64,000 nt of DNA from Tetrastigma voinierianum. Taxonomy: Eukaryota > Streptophyta > Magnoliopsida > Vitales > Vitaceae. Position numbers and translations under genes: made by a program. Where the stretch lies: the NCBI GenBank assembly GCA_016808115.1, contig JAEQBH010006857.1, positions 57,423 to 121,422 on the forward strand, given 5' to 3'. Below the pieces are notes generated by a model. It did not search any database, was not told where the DNA came from, and saw only the letters and a program-made list of their open reading frames with translations. Positions 45,781 to 57,488 of the stretch are shown piece after piece (the first letter of the stretch is position 1; each line of letters begins with the position of its first letter).

Positions 45781-46151
45781 AGGCAAGATGATATCATGGG
45801 GTGGGGAGGCGCGACGGCAACGCATGGTCGGGCAATAAGGATTGACTACACCAGCGCCTCTGAACTACCAACACTGGATCGAGCAACATGTCTACGAATG
45901 GAAGCAAGCACGATCGAGGCACCACTATAAACGCAGGCAAGTGCAATGGCCGGGTCCGAATCGCTTGTCTTGATTTCAGCAAGGCACTCTGGCCACCCAA
46001 CGCTTATTTAATAGCTTTATTCACACTACAAGCTTATTCCGAGGACCTAAGATTTGTTCAACTGGCCAGTGGGGCTTCCCGCGCAACACCCCGCATCGTC
46101 GAACCTCTCATTTGAGATCAAAAGGAAACACGAGGATCTGCCTCGAGGAGG
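45781..46151 (-). other. 25S 3' flank / 3' ETS (unit C)
   Basis: Matches 26437-26829. It includes AAGATGATATCATGGGGTGG at 45786-45805 (ATGATATCAT palindrome plus G-run) and GGGCTTCCCGCGCAACACC near 46072. No gene is seen. Confidence 0.6.
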
Positions 46152-49100
46152 GCACTGCACCTTGTTTCACACAGGCCTGACTCGCGACCGCGCGTCATCA
46201 CACTGCATAACACCCCGCCCATTAAGTCGTCTGCAGGCGACCGCTGCACCACGCCGCCTTAATACTACTAATAGCGCCTACACTCGTCATTCAATCACAG
46301 GACCCGACTGGGACACGAGTTCTTGAGCGAGGGGCCCCCATCGAGGCTTCACCCAAGACAAGACGCTGCTGCTTCAGTCCCATTCTCGACTTGTGAGGCG
46401 CTCGCCGGGCCATAATCCACAGACTTAGCTTCCACGCCCACTCGGCTTTTCAAACTGGCCAAGACCAACGCGAATCAATCCGCTCCTCGTATCACCAGGT
46501 TGACCATTATCATACGACCGTCATCCAGAGGGTAAAACTAACCCGTCTCTACCACTCGCCTAAACCTGTACCACGCTCCCTATCAGGGGTGAACAATCCA
46601 ACACTGCAATCCGCCAATGATAGAAAGAAAACTTACATCGGCTGATCAAAAAGCAACGCCGCTATGAACGCTTCGTCGCTACAAACCGCTTATCCCTCGT
46701 GTAACTTTTCGACACCTCAAATGCAATTCAACACCAAAGGATCGAGAGGGCCACGCTTCACGTCAGATTCGTGACCGAAATCGAATCAACTGAAGCACCT
46801 TTCGTTCATAACAGATTTTTGTTCACGAACAATCAGACACCGCGATTTTTGAACAGATGTTCCGGCCCGTAAATTAAACTCCCCCACCTTGACAATGTCT
46901 TCTACTTGGATCGACGCACGAGCCGCCAACCTAAAAGGAGGATGTTCCCCATTCATTCACTTAACAAGCAAAATAACTGCAAAAGTAGTATTTCACTTTC
47001 GCCTGCTTCCCATCCCACTTATCCTGCACCCCTCAAACACTTCACAAGTCTACTGAGTCAGTGTCAACAGTGGTCTTCTTTCCTCGTCGACTCGCCAAGC
47101 CCGCTCCTCGTCGGCTCACGATAGTAGACACTGGTTGCAACTGCACCATTCACGCATCGCCACTAATTGTATGATCAGGCATTCGCTACCTTAAGAGAGT
47201 CATGCGGCATTCTGGCCACACCCGCTATTGAATTTCTTCACTTTAACATCCGTGAGCTCGCGTAAATCATATCAAGCAAACCAGGACCACCACCGCTGGT
47301 TTAATTAAATAGCCTGATTCCCTTGTCCCGTACCGGGCCTGAGTCGAACATTCGACGCCTCGAAGGCCCCGAGATTCGTTCTGGCCGCTCTCGTACGCAA
47401 GATCGCTGCTGACCGCTTCGCCGAAGAGCCGAGCAATCCAATCGACAAATCGACGTTCTTGATCGACCCCCGTGGCTCACTCGCGAGCTAACCTTTCCAG
47501 TTACGATCCATTTCGCTACTTCTCGCGCCACATTGTTCCACCCGACCCATGTTGTTAACCATGAGATCCACAGCGCCAGATACGACCGCTGGGAGGCACT
47601 CTCGCCTCCTGGATTTTCATAGTGTCAGTCGGGAGGGCGCACCCACACACGCAAGGCAGGTTTTCCACACTGGATCTCACCTCCGCCAGCCGCTCTGGGG
47701 TGGTCAATGCAAAACAGAAAAGATAATCCTTCCCAGGCCTCGACGACGCCTCTGGACCCTAATTGCCGCTGACGCCTACGTCCTTGCCTACAGAATGTTA
47801 ACCCGATTCCCTTTTCGATGAATGCATGGTATCACGGTCTGACGGCCTCCCACTTCTAGATCGACAACCATATGTCACATGAACCCTTTCCCGCCTTCAA
47901 AGTTCCCATTTAACATTTGCTACACCACCAAGATCCGCGACCGACTCCGGCTTCCGCCGGCTCGCGCCCAGTTTTGTCATGACCGCCGCCTCCTACTCAT
48001 CGAGGCTCCTGCCTCACTCCGCTGTGCATAGGTCGCGCGCTCACCATCCATTTTCTGGCCAGTTGATTCGCGTGTGGTTACACACTCCTTAGCTGATTAC
48101 CTATGACCACCGTCCCGTCTTAATCGACCAACACCTGCGGGTTCTAGGTTAAAGACGCGCAATGCAAGAATCAGAACCCTGCGCTCCATCCCGCATCGCG
48201 CCTTCGTCTTACCAAAACGGCCCACTGAGCTCTCGATTCATGATCCGGGCCAATGAGCTGCTCTAAGGCCATTCCTACCTATTTAGTTTTAGAATAGCCC
48301 AGGCTGCTCGATGCCTCTGACCACTGGCCACCTATAGAACTCGCCCGCTGCCCAGCCATCCCGAGGAAACTTCTGAGGGAACTCAACTACTGGGATTGTT
48401 CTACGCTACCTTCGCCCCACCCAAGCCTTCACGAACGACTGCACTTTTTCAAGACGCCAGGCCCCGCAGCTCTCCGGCTTCACCCGCCTGCATAGTCACC
48501 ATCTTCGTCCCATGCATGCCTCACCAACCCTTCTCGAAGATCATTGCCTGGCCGACGGCACCCCGCGAGGATCCCGCCGATCGCCACACCAGGTTTACCA
48601 TCTGCTGGCTCACACATGTCGCACTCCGGTGGTTTCCAAGATCGGGCGAATGGGGGCCCGCCGGCCACCACGCGCATGCGTCGGCACGCCCGAGGGCGGG
48701 CGCGCATTCCACGATCAAGCAACGACGCCGACCTGCATGAGATTACAACCCGCCTGGTCGCCGCTCTGAACCGCTGCCGGGTCCGCGCCCGAGTCGACGA
48801 CAGACCACGACTGCTCCACATCCGACCGAGATACACTCACGCCCCATCCGCTTCCCTCCGGCTAGCCCTCAAGCACTCTTCGACTCTCTTCAAAGTCCTT
48901 TTCATCTTCTCGCAGACTTGTTTGCTATCACTTCGCCCGATGGACTTCGATGAATCATCACGCCACGGTCGACTCAACAACCTGACTCGTCGATTACCGC
49001 GCATATTGTGGTCCCGCACGACGGGGTTTCACTCCTTCCGCGCCTCGTGGACTTTCCGGGCCGGCCCGCATGACGCTTCTCTGTGACACATCTCACTGCC

Positions 49101-49228
49101 GCCCGAGATTCTCAAGATGGGCTTTCTTCCCTCTTTCGCTCGCCGCACTGGCAACTCTGTAAGTTTCTTTTTCCTCCGCTTTAGTTGATATGTTTTAAAC
49201 TCGCGGTGTTCGCTCGACCCGGGTCCCC
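46152..49228 (-). rRNA. 25S rRNA (unit C)
   Basis: The reverse complement contains AAGTCGTCTGCAGGCGACCG near 46226, AATCCGCTCCTCGTATCACC near 46475 (sarcin/ricin region) and AACAATCCAACACTGCAATC near 46593. AAAAAGCAACGCCGCTATGA lies near 46649, and the 5' end reads TTTCTTTTTCCTCCGCTTT then TTGATATG near 49168-49192. The length is about 3.08 kb with many small deletions. Some stretches, for example near 46850 and 47150, are noticeably worse than unit B. Confidence 0.94.
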
Positions 49229-49454
49229 GCCGAGGTTCCCTGCCTCATGGTGCCTGGCCGCGGCCGCCGCCTCGACATGGAGATTCTCCTCCTTCCCCGG
49301 ACTATGGCATGACGGTTCGCTTTCAAACCACCGCCGTTGAGCGCGGCACCGTGATAGATTTTTAACCACTGGACGCCGATGTTCCATGGGATTGTCCGCC
49401 CCAACTCCAGGCGCCCTTACCTGCGACATAGGGTGGAGGGGCGACACGTAGCGT
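49229..49454 (-). other. ITS2 (unit C)
   Basis: GC-rich spacer between 25S and 5.8S, defined by flanks and shared blocks with units A and B. Confidence 0.78.
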
Positions 49455-49596
49455 GACGCCCAGTGCGGCGGTGCGTGCCCCTAATTCAATGGCACCGCGA
49501 ATTTCAAGGCTCAAAGATTCAAGATCAATGACAATTCCACACCGCACCATTGCCGCCGCCTTCATCGGCGCGAGCCTGGGACATCCGCCGTCGAGT
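49455..49596 (-). rRNA. 5.8S rRNA, degraded (unit C)
   Basis: Position and the block CTTCATCGGCGCGAGCCTGG (49560-49579) followed by CGCCGTCGAGTC mark the 5.8S 5' end. The middle shows TCAAAGATTCAAGATCAATG. It is the most damaged of the three 5.8S copies and is shorter than normal by about 15-20 bases. Confidence 0.8.
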
Positions 49597-49838
49597 CATT
49601 TTGCGGAGTCCATCACGCTTCCCGCCGGCACCACGACCACACGACGCTGCCGCCAGATTTCTCGCCCACGCCGGTTCGCTGTTGTGGATCTGAAGGTCCC
49701 CGCTGAAGACTCACGCACGCGCAGGGCAAGGCTCGCGACGCCAATCGCATCCATCGGTTTCGAGTGGAGGGCTCACGCCCGCCCGCCCTCACTGGCCAGG
49801 CAAACAACGTATCACGTCACTGTCGCCAGGTGTTCGAA
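49597..49838 (-). other. ITS1 (unit C)
   Basis: Spacer between 5.8S and 18S. It shares CAGGGCAAGGCTCGCGACGC with unit B. Confidence 0.78.
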
Positions 49839-51204
49839 TAATGATCCTTCCGCATTTAAACCTTGAGCGATGACTCTCCTTCCTAAATACAAGGTTCAGC
49901 TGACTTCTCACACGCCATGGTGCCAACCGCTTCACGCCGCCGCCGATCCGAACACTTCAATCGACTGGTCCAATCTGCAGGAGCGACGCGGTGTGTACAA
50001 AGGCGGATCGTAGGGGTCAACGCCGAAATGATGACTCGCGCTTACTAGGAATTCCTCGCCAAGACCAACAATTGCACTGATCTATCCCCAATGAAGAAAT
50101 TTCAAAGATTATCCGGGCCACTTCGCCAAGGCTATAGACTCGCTGAATACATCAATGCAACGCCGCAGGCGCCTGCATCATTCCTGGGCGGCATCATGCA
50201 CTGCATCGTTTCAAACTCCCCGCCACGCCACACCCCCAAGAAGCTGGCTGCGAGGACACCTTCGTGATAGCCAGGCAGCAGTCGAGGCTGTCCCGCTCGC
50301 AACCGACCAACCGCACAAATCCCTCCACCAACTAAGCAGAACTACTACGCACCACCACCTATAGAATCAAGAGTTTCTCACCGTTTAACTTTACTATGTC
50401 CTGACCCGGTAAGTTTCCGCCAGTCAATTGCCGTTGCGCTCCACTGTGTTCCTTCCATCAATTCCTTTGCTACCTTCGCGGACCATACCCCAATCTAAAA
50501 TCTTGATTATATACGCCGCACGCAGTCCAAAGCAACATCCGCTCATCCGTTTCCAGATCAAGTATATCGGACTAGATCAGATCCGATCGCTCTTTCGAGC
50601 TCCCCAACTGCTCTGATTAATGAAAGATCCGCAAATGCTTGCAATAGTTCGCCTTTCATAAACCACAATTTCACTCATGAAACACACGCCCGGCGCCCTC
50701 GTTAATCATTACCCGATCCCGAAGGCCAACACAATAGACCGAAACTTATGATGTTATCCCCATGCTAATGTATCCATAGCGTAGTTTCGCTGGCGCACTC
50801 TAATTTCTTCAAAGTAACAAAGACCGAGGTACCACCTACCAGCGCTTAAGACCAGAGCGCACGCTTGGCAGGCGGGATGTAAGAGGACCGGCTGCACACC
50901 GTGAAGGCTGACCGAAGACCGACCATCCCAAAGTCCAACTAATAGCTTTTTGAATCGCAAATAACCTTAAATATTATCGAGCCGAATTACCGCTGCACAG
51001 CACTTATTTCGCTTCTCCAACGATCCTCATGGTGGATTTGATCACGACGAATTAATAGACTCAAAGAGCCCAGATTGTTATTATTGTCACCACCTCCCGT
51101 GTCGATCGTTATGTCACTCACGCTCTTCCCTCGACGTGGTAGCCGCTTTCTCAAATTCCTCCTAATCGAACCCACTCTCCGTCAATTCACAATACCATGG
51201 TAGG
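49839..51204 (-). rRNA. 18S rRNA, 3' part, interrupted (unit C)
   Basis: Starts TAATGATCCTTCCGC at the 3' end and contains AAGACCAACAATTGCACTGA near 50059, ATAGAATCAAGAG near 50361 and ATGATGTTATCCCCATGCTA near 50748. It ends ATACCATGGTAGG at 51204. The last five bases, GTAGG, are the cleanest copy of the target duplication. The rest of 18S resumes at 57165. Confidence 0.94.
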
Positions 51205-52016
51205 TGTCACACGCCTACTTTTTTTGCCGTAGCGGCGCCTAGAACCAAATTTAGCTACCTTCTTGATGCTCCCACGTTATTCTCATCATTACGCAGGCTT
51301 ACTGGCACTTCCTAACTCGTATTTTATTAGCTACTAAAATATAAGATAGACTTGACAGCCCACACCCCTGAGCTAATGTTTTTCTTTGGATCCAACCCCA
51401 ATATAATTGAATTAACCAAGTTAGCACGCAGCCCTTATATAGATGCTCAAGGGAAACCTGAAGTACAATAATGACTAAGAGTCCCACTTAACTCTAGCCT
51501 TAATCCCCAGCCAGTTTCAAACACAATCCTTCCCAGACAGAGTCCCTGACCTAAGAACCTGCATCACCCACACCACCCAACATGAGGTGGGAGTCCTCCG
51601 CCTTAGAGTCCTGTCCCGCCAGCAGTCCAGCTCTCAGATCTTCCCGCCTCAGACGGAGTCCTTCCGCTGGGAGTCCCATTCGCTCAGAGTCCCATCGTGA
51701 TGTGGACTTAGTTCAGAGAGGGAATCCTCGCTGCACTCCTTACGTGACGGCTCGCGCCCAAGGCTTCTGCCCATAAATAGTCGACATTCATCGACCGATT
51801 CCGTTTGCCTCGCGTGCTACGCCCTGTGCCCTAAGTCAGGAGTGCCGTGACGCTCACTGCGCGCTGGTCGACGGACATTATTGTTTTCCGCCACGTTTGT
51901 CACGCCAGGCTTCCTCCGGACAGTTTCCCCACTCGCTTTGCCTGCTTTCTAGCTGGCCATGGCTGGGCGCGGGCCTCTGCTTTGATTTATCTGTTATTTA
52001 GTCGAGGGGTCGACAA
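51205..52016 (-). repeat. 3' LTR of chromovirus copy C
   Basis: Contains TATTTTATTAGCTACTAAAA near 51320, CCTTATATAG near 51433 and GAGTCC-type tandem units at about 51590-51700. It ends AGTCGAGGGGTCGACA. Confidence 0.88.
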
Positions 52017-52184
52017 ACTTCTCCCTAATGGAGGTGATCAACGCCCCGCGACCTTCAACCAAGATACTCAAGGATCTCAGTCTTCAAAACCAACGTGAGC
52101 ACCTTTTTCCAGCCGCTTCACCCGACGCGCCCCTTTCCTATGAACTGGCACCGTCCACTTCGTTCTTCCAGCCTCACTGGTCCT

Positions 52185-52330
52185 GATGTTTGCAATCTTT
52201 TCACGAACTCGATTTCAACCATAGGCGGTTCCGCTGCCACTCGCTTCCAGACTTGCGACCACCGCGGAGGCGTCGCGAAGCTTGCTACTAATGTCGCGCT
52301 TAAGCTTCAACCTCTCCTCGGTAGTCGCTG
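52185..52330 (-). pseudogene. Chromodomain-side remnant, copy C
   Basis: The minus-strand reading RVAAEPPMVEIEF near 52230-52190 corresponds to QAKRNPPMVRVEF of copy A, just before the chromodomain. The integrase C-terminus upstream is unreadable because of frame changes. Confidence 0.6.
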
Positions 52331-54100
52331 TAGGCCATGCCTCATACGCCTACAACTTCAAAGGGTCCATCAGCTTCTAATCTCAACCCTCCCAAACCGC
52401 TGCCCCCGACTTTCATATATGAGGAGTTAACTTTAAATGTAATCCATCTCCCCGTCAAATTCTCGAGGTCTCCGCTCGTCCGCATACTTCTTCATGCGCA
52501 CTTGGCTCTCGCTAGGGCCGTCCCGGTCTACCGCTGGGGCCCCACTGAGACTGAACTCAGACAGGCCGGCCTCACACTACGTCCAGTTGTCACAACTCAA
52601 GACACCCATAGGGTATGCACGGGCCTTAACCCAATACACCAAAAGGCTCATACTGTATCGAACTCACAGACAAAGCACAACCTGAGTCAGCTCTAAAAGT
52701 TCCAACCAATTTTTCGAGAGGTCAAGCACGGCCAAATACTCTTCCACACTTGTTCACTCTTTCTATCCGACCATCACCAGGGTGATTCGCAACGGAGAAC
52801 TCGTGATTCCCAGACTTCATTTGAAAATAACCAAAACCTGTCGAACCGTTAGATCTCATCGCATTACGTCTTTCAAAACTTTAAATGTTTCACAACATCA
52901 CTGAAGAAGACGCTACGCCGCTCTTCACCTGACACCACTTGTGGCCGGATGAAGACAGACAGAGAACCCCACTGCACACCACCAAACTGATCCAAGCCTA
53001 CTTTAAACCACCGATGAAGTCCATCGATACACACCGCCAGTGGCTTCTCCTAAAGCGGATTATATTTAACAACCGCTTCTTCCGCTTCACTTCATCTAAG
53101 TCATAAATATTTTATACTATATATATAAGCCAGACGCCTTCCTTCATCTTAGCCAATGAAAAGACCACACGAATGCCAAAGTTCTTTCCTCTTCTGCACC
53201 AAAACGATTCCTGTCATGTTTCTCTGGGCATTGCCTACTGGCTGGCACATATAGCCTTCCCTCCTCCAAGTAAAGCAACTCATTCTCGAGCCAGATCGCC
53301 GTGGTGCCATCTCTCACCCGGTCGACCAAATTTCTTGATCACGTTTGAGTCTTTACTTCCAAATTTAACCTCCACTGCTGAATCACCACAACCAGCTCAA
53401 CGATCCCAGTTGCTAACTTGCCACTTCCTTCCACTAAAGCATCCTCACTGGGTCAGGTCGATCCGCCGCGCACCCACACGAAATCAAAGCCTAGCCAAGA
53501 ACTTCACACCAGCTTGGTCAGCACAGTTCTTCCAGCTGTAAGAAGGTATACATCACGTCACTACCACGAACCCAGCTCCTGGCTCATAGGTCAAGTCTTA
53601 AGGCACGATGATCAATATCTTCGTGGCGCTCGTACCTTCCTCCGTCGCATTCAACTTCCGACTCGTACATCGGATGCCCCTCTGCACCGCGCTGACTCAA
53701 TTTAGCTCTGGTCTCACGATCCGGCACTTCCAACCAGAACGGCTGCCCGCAAGCACACGCTTGAGGTGATCGTGCATTCGGAAGCTCAGCGTGTACCGCA
53801 CTCGTGATCCCATTCCCACTTCCTTTTTCAAAGGTCCTCGAGCACCTGATGTTCTGAATACCCAATATAAATCTCCCCGAGTAGTTTTTCTATATAAGTC
53901 GAGGAACGTATCGCAGCTTCACAATTGGCTCTGGTCAAGCACCCGACCACACCCACTATCCATCCTTATTCTGACTTTGAAATCAATGACCAGAACTTCA
54001 TCTCGTCCGAAAGAATCACTTCTCTTTCGACATACACTGTTCTACCACCGCAAGCACCATCTCGAGGTGGTACCACGACTTTGTGAGAGCCACTAGATCA

Positions 54101-54411
54101 CTATGTTCGTCTACATACCACCAATGTAATGAACTGTGAAGTCTAATAAGACATCATCTGCGAGGTTAAATCAGAAGTTAGGAGCATTTAGTCAAACCAA
54201 AAGGTATAACTAAAAATTCAAAACTCATACCGAAAGTTACACATGGTCTTTGCCTCGGTCCCTTCATCCACGATCGCCAATATCTCATCAAGTCTAGTTT
54301 CGGTGTAAGCACTACCATTAATCGATCGAACGCCCAGCCAAAGGTATCGGATACTGTTTCGATCGTGATTTTATTCAAGGTTCTAGAATCCACACACATC
54401 CAAGCGCACAC
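54101..54411 (-). pseudogene. Reverse transcriptase fragment, copy C
   Basis: The minus-strand frame 54411-54178 contains MCVDSRTLNKITIETVSDTF, KLDL and EFLVIPFGLTK, conserved Ty3/gypsy RT segments. The catalytic region near 54120-54105 reads YVDE in one frame where YLDD is expected. That would be inactive if real, but it may be a sequence error. Confidence 0.88.
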
Positions 54412-54491
54412 CTCGCTTCTTCAACAATTTCGTGCTCCATACGGCGCTGAGGGTCGATCGCACCCGCAGATCCAAGAACTCCGCCAATCGC

Positions 54492-54683
54492 TCACACTTC
54501 AACTCTAGCGATCATCCGTAGGAGTCGTTGCGGAGGTCTCGACTCGGCACGAATATCCGGCGATCCGCTCGCCTTCCTTGCGGCAAATTTTCTTAGAAAA
54601 CTCGGAGGCATAACATCAAAGAATTCCCCGATGTGGCTTATGGCATCCGCACCTCGACTCGTCGTCCGGCTGATCTCGATCAT
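54492..54683 (-). pseudogene. Protease-RT linker fragment, copy C
   Basis: The minus-strand frame includes ISHIGEFFDVMPPSFLRKF and SRPPQR. It resembles the E(F/I)xDVMPxxLP..LPPRR linker that precedes RT in plant Ty3/gypsy polyproteins. Confidence 0.7.
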
Positions 54684-55018
54684 CGCGCGACATACGCGTG
54701 CTCACCCTTCCTAAGGCCTTTCTCGAGTCAGCAGGCAGGCGCATAAAGGTCTTCCTCGAAGGTCTCTTAGGCGGCTTGTCGACGGCCACAAAGCATGGTC
54801 GTCATCCATGATCATCATCCATTCAAGTGCTGCGAACACAATTTCGCTCTTTCGAAGAAGAAGGCCTACGCGAAATCAAAATCATCCAAAGGAACACTAA
54901 GGAAGTCTATCGTACATTTCCAATCCCCCATATGAATTGCCATGTTCTTTCGCCATACCATCTCTTTCAGGCTGTCATTACTTTACATTTTCGAGCTTGC
55001 TATCATCTTTAATGAAGC

Positions 55019-55541
55019 CTAATCCGAGTCTGCTTGCTTCGTTGAGCATAAATCGTGGGTCGCCCCACTGTCTACCAATGCCATAATTTTCTGCCCTCCG
55101 GTCAACAACTTAACATACATCAGTCCTCTTCTGAGTCGCCACCGCATCGCACCGCAGCAACCGAAGAGGAGGGTCAAGCCTCTCGTAGGGCCTCGCCCCG
55201 CTATCTTCCCCCGTCTTCCGCCCGAGTGCATCGAGCCTTCCTTTCGGGCAATCCTCGCCGACAAACACCCATAAAGCATCCCGACGGCCCAGCTTGTGAG
55301 GAAGTCGCCCTCTCCCCTTAATTTTTTTACTGCTAGATTCGCGGCCCAACCTCGCTTCCACTTCGGGAGGCTTCCATCTGACTTCCTGCTCACCTTTGTC
55401 AGGGCCTTCCCTTTGGGTGGAGGAAGAGGTCACTCGTAGGCCCAGATAGGCGTCCCATGTTGTTGCAATGAGGCAAGTCTTGGACACCTTGCCTCCTCGC
55501 CCACACCAGCCTATCTCTAATCCCGACATGAAGTCGAACAA
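55019..55541 (-). pseudogene. gag C-terminus and protease, copy C
   Basis: One frame (55541-55110) starts MFDFMSGLE, the end of the gag domain, and runs through the knuckle region, whose CxxC is lost. An overlapping frame (55393-55019) ends with KIMALVDSGATHDLCSTKQA, the protease active-site loop with DSG. Confidence 0.85.
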
Positions 55542-55815
55542 CCTTGTCTACTTCTGACATGTCCTCATGTCAAGGATCAATGAGCAAACTCCTTCTTCAC
55601 ATAATCTCGCCGATCGAGCCTCGCCTACTCGCTTTCTTCGTAGATTCCTCGCCATCCACGCTGTGAGTCGTAAGAACTAATCCTTAATTCCTTTTTCAAG
55701 ATCTCCCAAATTTCGATTCGTCTACAAATACAATGCCTGGCAGTTCAAGCAAGGCAAGGCTCCGGTCCACACCAAAGCTTTGCATCACCCGTCAACACAT
55801 AGTGGCTATCGTTAA

Positions 55816-55950
55816 TTACCAATCTAACACCTGAGCAGCGATGAAATATTGCTCCATGTCCTGCAGGAAATTCTCTGTCTTTTTGCGCCGCTGGGGCGCA
55901 TCACCAAAGCCTCGGGCCTGCGCACTCAGACCTTCGCAGGAGGCGATCTC
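55816..55950 (-). pseudogene. gag N-terminal fragment, copy C
   Basis: The minus-strand reading ARGFGDAPQRRKKTENFLQD then MEQYFIAAQV matches PKTFGGARNAKDLENFLWD-MEQYF of copy A. This is the start of the retrotransposon gag domain. Confidence 0.85.
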
Positions 55951-56296
55951 AGCAGATGCACAGGCCCTCGTGACCACCGCCGCTTCAAGAACACGATCTC
56001 CCCTGCAGATCCGATCCGCCTCCGAACTCCTGGCCATGGCTCGCATTCTGGCCATGGAATGACCCCATCCGTTCCTCTACGGCTCTCTGGTCCCATCGAT
56101 TCATGCTATGAGTCAGTCGCTGGCACGGTGTCGCATCCGAGTCGTAGTGGTGGAGTTTCGCCGCTTGCCGTGGGCCTATCTCCGCGCCAAGCCCGGGACA
56201 CACACCGGGTGCCTACTCCTGGCCTATCCTTGCCACTGCTTCACGCAGAGATCAACCCGCCACATCCTCGCTGGCCATCCTCGCCTGATACCAATC

Positions 56297-57159
56297 AGTC
56301 ACATTTACTGGGTCACTGTTTCTAGGAACTCGCAGCGCCTTTCTCGATGCTCTCACTGGCTCTCCCAACACAAGGGCTTACTGGGCACTCCTTCCCCAAC
56401 TCGTATTTTATTAGCTACTAAAATACAAGACAATTTCAAGATAGGCTCCAAACACCCTGGGCTCAATGCTTCTGATCCAACCTTAATATAATGAATAAAA
56501 CCAAGGGAGCACGAGTCTCTTTATATAGAATGCTCATGGAAATCCTAATATAATAATGACTAAGAGTCCTACTCTAACTCTAGTCTTCAATCTAGCAAGC
56601 CAAAGACAATACTCCCAAGATTAGGAGTCCCGACCGAATGAAACCCTATACACGCCCACACGATTCACTCACAGTGGGGAGTCCTCCCCGCCAGAGTCCG
56701 TCCCGCTAGGAGTCTTCCTTCGCCCGAGAGACCTTCCCGCCTGTAGTCCAAACTGCCCTCGTAAGCCCTTCCCCGTCAGGATTAGGAGTCCTTCCCGCCT
56801 GAGTCCTATTTTCCGCCTAGAGTCCTTACTGCATAGGATTCCTTCACCGAGGAATCCTTTGCCGACTTTGGACAGATGCTGGTCCGCTTCAAGGCTCTTC
56901 GTCTGCAAATAAATGAGCATTCGCCCCATCGATTTCGCTTGCCTTAAGTGCCACGCCCTGCGCCCCTGCTTGAGTGCCGTGATGTTACCGTGGCGCGCTC
57001 CCACCGGATTATTTGCTTGCTCGCCATGTGCGTGTTGTTTCACGCCAGGCTTCTCGACACATGTTTTCCCTACCGCCGCTTTCTCAGCGGCTAAGGGCTG
57101 CCAAGGCAAACGCTTCCTCATGCCGCACGACTCGTGCTATCTAGTCGTAGGGGCCGATA
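56297..57159 (-). repeat. 5' LTR of chromovirus copy C
   Basis: Contains CACAAGGGCTTACTGGGCAC near 56369, TATTTTATTAGCTACTAAAA near 56404, TTTATATAGA near 56520 (TATA box) and GGAGTCCTTCCCGCCT units near 56682-56830. It ends GTCGTAGGGGCCGATA. Confidence 0.88.
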
Positions 57160-57164
57160 ATAGG

Positions 57165-57488
57165 CCACTATCCTACCATCAAAGTTGATAGGGCGTATAT
57201 TTGAATGATGCGCCACACGCATGATGGCCGTGGCGATCCGTCGCATTGCTTAGTCAGAGTAACCCGCATAAGGCCGACCTTTATCTAATAAATGCATCCC
57301 TCTGTAAGTCGGGCTGCTGCACGATAGCAATAGAATTAATACGGCTATCCGAGTAGCAAGTACCATCAAACAAACTATAACTGATTTAATGAGCCATTCG
57401 CAGCTTCATTGTACCACTGGGTCTATACTTACACAGTATGGCTTAATCTTCGGTGACAAGCATATGACTACCGGCGTGATCAACCGTA
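57165..57488 (-). rRNA. 18S rRNA, 5' part, interrupted (unit C)
   Basis: Begins CCACTATCCTACCATCAAAG, exactly the normal 18S continuation. It contains CTTTATCTAATAAATGCATC near 57280, GAGTAGCAAGTACCATCAAA near 57350 and GACAAGCATATGACTACCGG near 57455, and ends GATCAACCGTA, close to the 18S 5' terminus. Confidence 0.95.

Larger units (their letters stand above)
51205..57159 (-). mobile_element. Ty3/gypsy chromovirus (Galadriel-like) inserted in 18S, copy C
   Basis: A 5955-bp element with a clean left junction (CCATGGTAGG then TGTCACACGCC). The right junction is near-clean (GGGGCCGATA then ATAGGCCACTATCC), which restores the normal 18S order across the insertion. Minus-strand remains include gag (TENFLQDMEQYF), protease (ALVDSGATH), the AP-RT linker (EFFDVMPPSF) and RT (KLDL, EFLVIPFGLT), plus PPMVEIEF from the chromodomain side. 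A TTGGTATCAGGCGA initiator-Met primer site lies at 56281-56294. Frames are broken throughout. Confidence 0.93.

Noticed and set aside
48544..49086. Open frame of 180 codons on the plus strand
   Set aside because: It is antisense to 25S of unit C and is not a gene.
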